Shown in pieces: positions 5,486-5,985 of a stretch of DNA of 5,985 nt. The translations under genes and the position numbers were made by a program. How positions within the stretch are numbered: position 1 is the first letter of the stretch; each line of letters opens with the position of its first letter. The notes beneath the pieces were generated by a model that was not told where the DNA came from, did no database searches, and worked only from the letters and a program-made list of their open reading frames with translations. Origin of the DNA: Holosporales bacterium (GTDB lineage: Bacteria; Pseudomonadota; Alphaproteobacteria; BNTO01). The stretch is from assembly GCA_031270515.1 (NCBI GenBank), contig JAISXM010000083.1, positions 1-5,985 on the forward strand, in the 5' to 3' direction.

Positions 5486-5985
5486 ATGTCTTCGTTATTA
5501 AGCCCGCAAATCGACTTTGTTTTTAAGAATATCTTTGGTGTGGAAGGCAAAGAGCCGCTGCTCATCTCGTTTTTGAACTCTTTGTTCAAAGGAAACCCAG
5601 TGGTAAAAAAACTTACGCTGGGCAACACAGACATTTGCAAAACAAGGCACGATGGCAAATCCAATCGCCTGGATGTAAGGGCTACAATCGACGACGGAAC
5701 TCAGCTGGATATCGAGATTCAATGCCACAATACGGAAGAAATTCCTCAGAGGGCACTGAATTACCTGGCGAATCTCATGCCGGAAGTTATCAACGAAGGC
5801 GAGTCTTATGTCGTGTCAAAGGCGATCGGTATCTGGATCTTGGGCGAAAATATTATAAAAAAACGCAAGGCCGCGATCACAGAGTGCTACATGGCAACGT
5901 TGCCACACGATCCGGAGCCTTATTATATAGACAATATGCGGCTTATTTTTATTGAATTGCCGAAGTTTTGCCCACAGGACGCTCC
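5486..5985 (+). CDS. Rpn / PD-(D/E)XK nuclease family transposase, 5' part
   Basis: An uninterrupted frame of 166 codons runs from ATG 5486 off the window end, so the C-terminus is missing; family members are usually near 300 aa. The N-terminus, MSSLLSPQIDFVFKNIFGVEGKEPLLISFLNSL, is the hallmark opening of Rpn (recombination-promoting nuclease) and related PD-(D/E)XK transposase-family proteins. The nuclease core follows as RLDVRATIDDGTQLDIEIQ, with D63, E77 and Q79 as the likely catalytic D...ExQ set; Q replaces the Lys of the general motif, as is common in this family. Such genes are frequent, multicopy and often decaying in host-associated bacteria. Here the visible part shows no frameshift. 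No Shine-Dalgarno precedes the ATG. No terminal repeats of an insertion element can be seen on this side. Confidence 0.88.
   Translation, partial: MSSLLSPQIDFVFKNIFGVEGKEPLLISFLNSLFKGNPVVKKLTLGNTDICKTRHDGKSNRLDVRATIDDGTQLDIEIQCHNTEEIPQRALNYLANLMPEVINEGESYVVSKAIGIWILGENIIKKRKAAITECYMATLPHDPEPYYIDNMRLIFIELPKFCPQDA

Noticed and set aside
5403..5501. 32-codon frame MKKSSNCFYG... before the Rpn-family gene
   Set aside because: Its start lies upstream of the predicted promoter -10 box and AAGGA is 11 nt away, so a leader peptide is not supported.
5635..5955. 106-aa plus-strand open frame
   Set aside because: It overlaps the Rpn-family gene in another frame; the Rpn frame carries the family N-terminus and the nuclease motif and continues past the window end.

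Overview
The window looks like a piece of a host-associated alphaproteobacterial genome, most plausibly an intracellular symbiont of protists of the Holosporales/Rickettsiales type. This is inferred from four things together: an RNase J of bacterial type, a bacterial tRNA-Arg(CCU) with encoded CCA, an Rpn/PD-(D/E)XK transposase-family gene, and two adjacent exported proteins built from domains usual in host interaction or in eukaryotes (BspA-type leucine-rich repeats and a two-repeat Myb/SANT domain). The taxonomic placement is not proven by anything visible here.

Left half (1-2996) is accessory. It opens with eight perfect copies of an 8-bp repeat (1-65) just upstream of, and without a stop codon in frame with, a 602-aa exported LRR protein (138-1946). 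Its repeat region shows a recent five-unit internal duplication offset, and its strand composition flips along the gene. Facing it is a 210-aa protein on the minus strand (2093-2725) with a Sec-type signal peptide followed by two Myb/SANT repeats, a candidate secreted DNA-binding effector. Between the two convergent genes lie two tandem 38-bp units, each with a perfect 9-bp hairpin whose stems differ by compensating base pairs. Upstream of the Myb gene is a 147-bp element with imperfect 39-bp terminal inverted repeats (2820-2966). It shares a short GC-rich motif with the tandem hairpins.

Right half (2997-5985) is more housekeeping in character: tRNA-Arg(CCU) (2997-3073), full-length rnj encoding RNase J (3220-4935), and a closely spaced 125-aa basic protein of unknown function (4984-5361) that is probably cotranscribed with rnj. 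The 3' end of rnj, including its stop codon, has been duplicated in tandem in the short intergenic gap. A good sigma70-like promoter (5420-5449) then precedes the 5' part of an Rpn-family nuclease/transposase gene that runs off the window end (5486-5985).

The most interesting hypothesis is that the left half is a small effector/surface-variation locus: a potentially phase-variable LRR surface protein next to a secreted Myb-like protein that could act in a eukaryotic host nucleus. The RNase J operon and the tRNA are ordinary.
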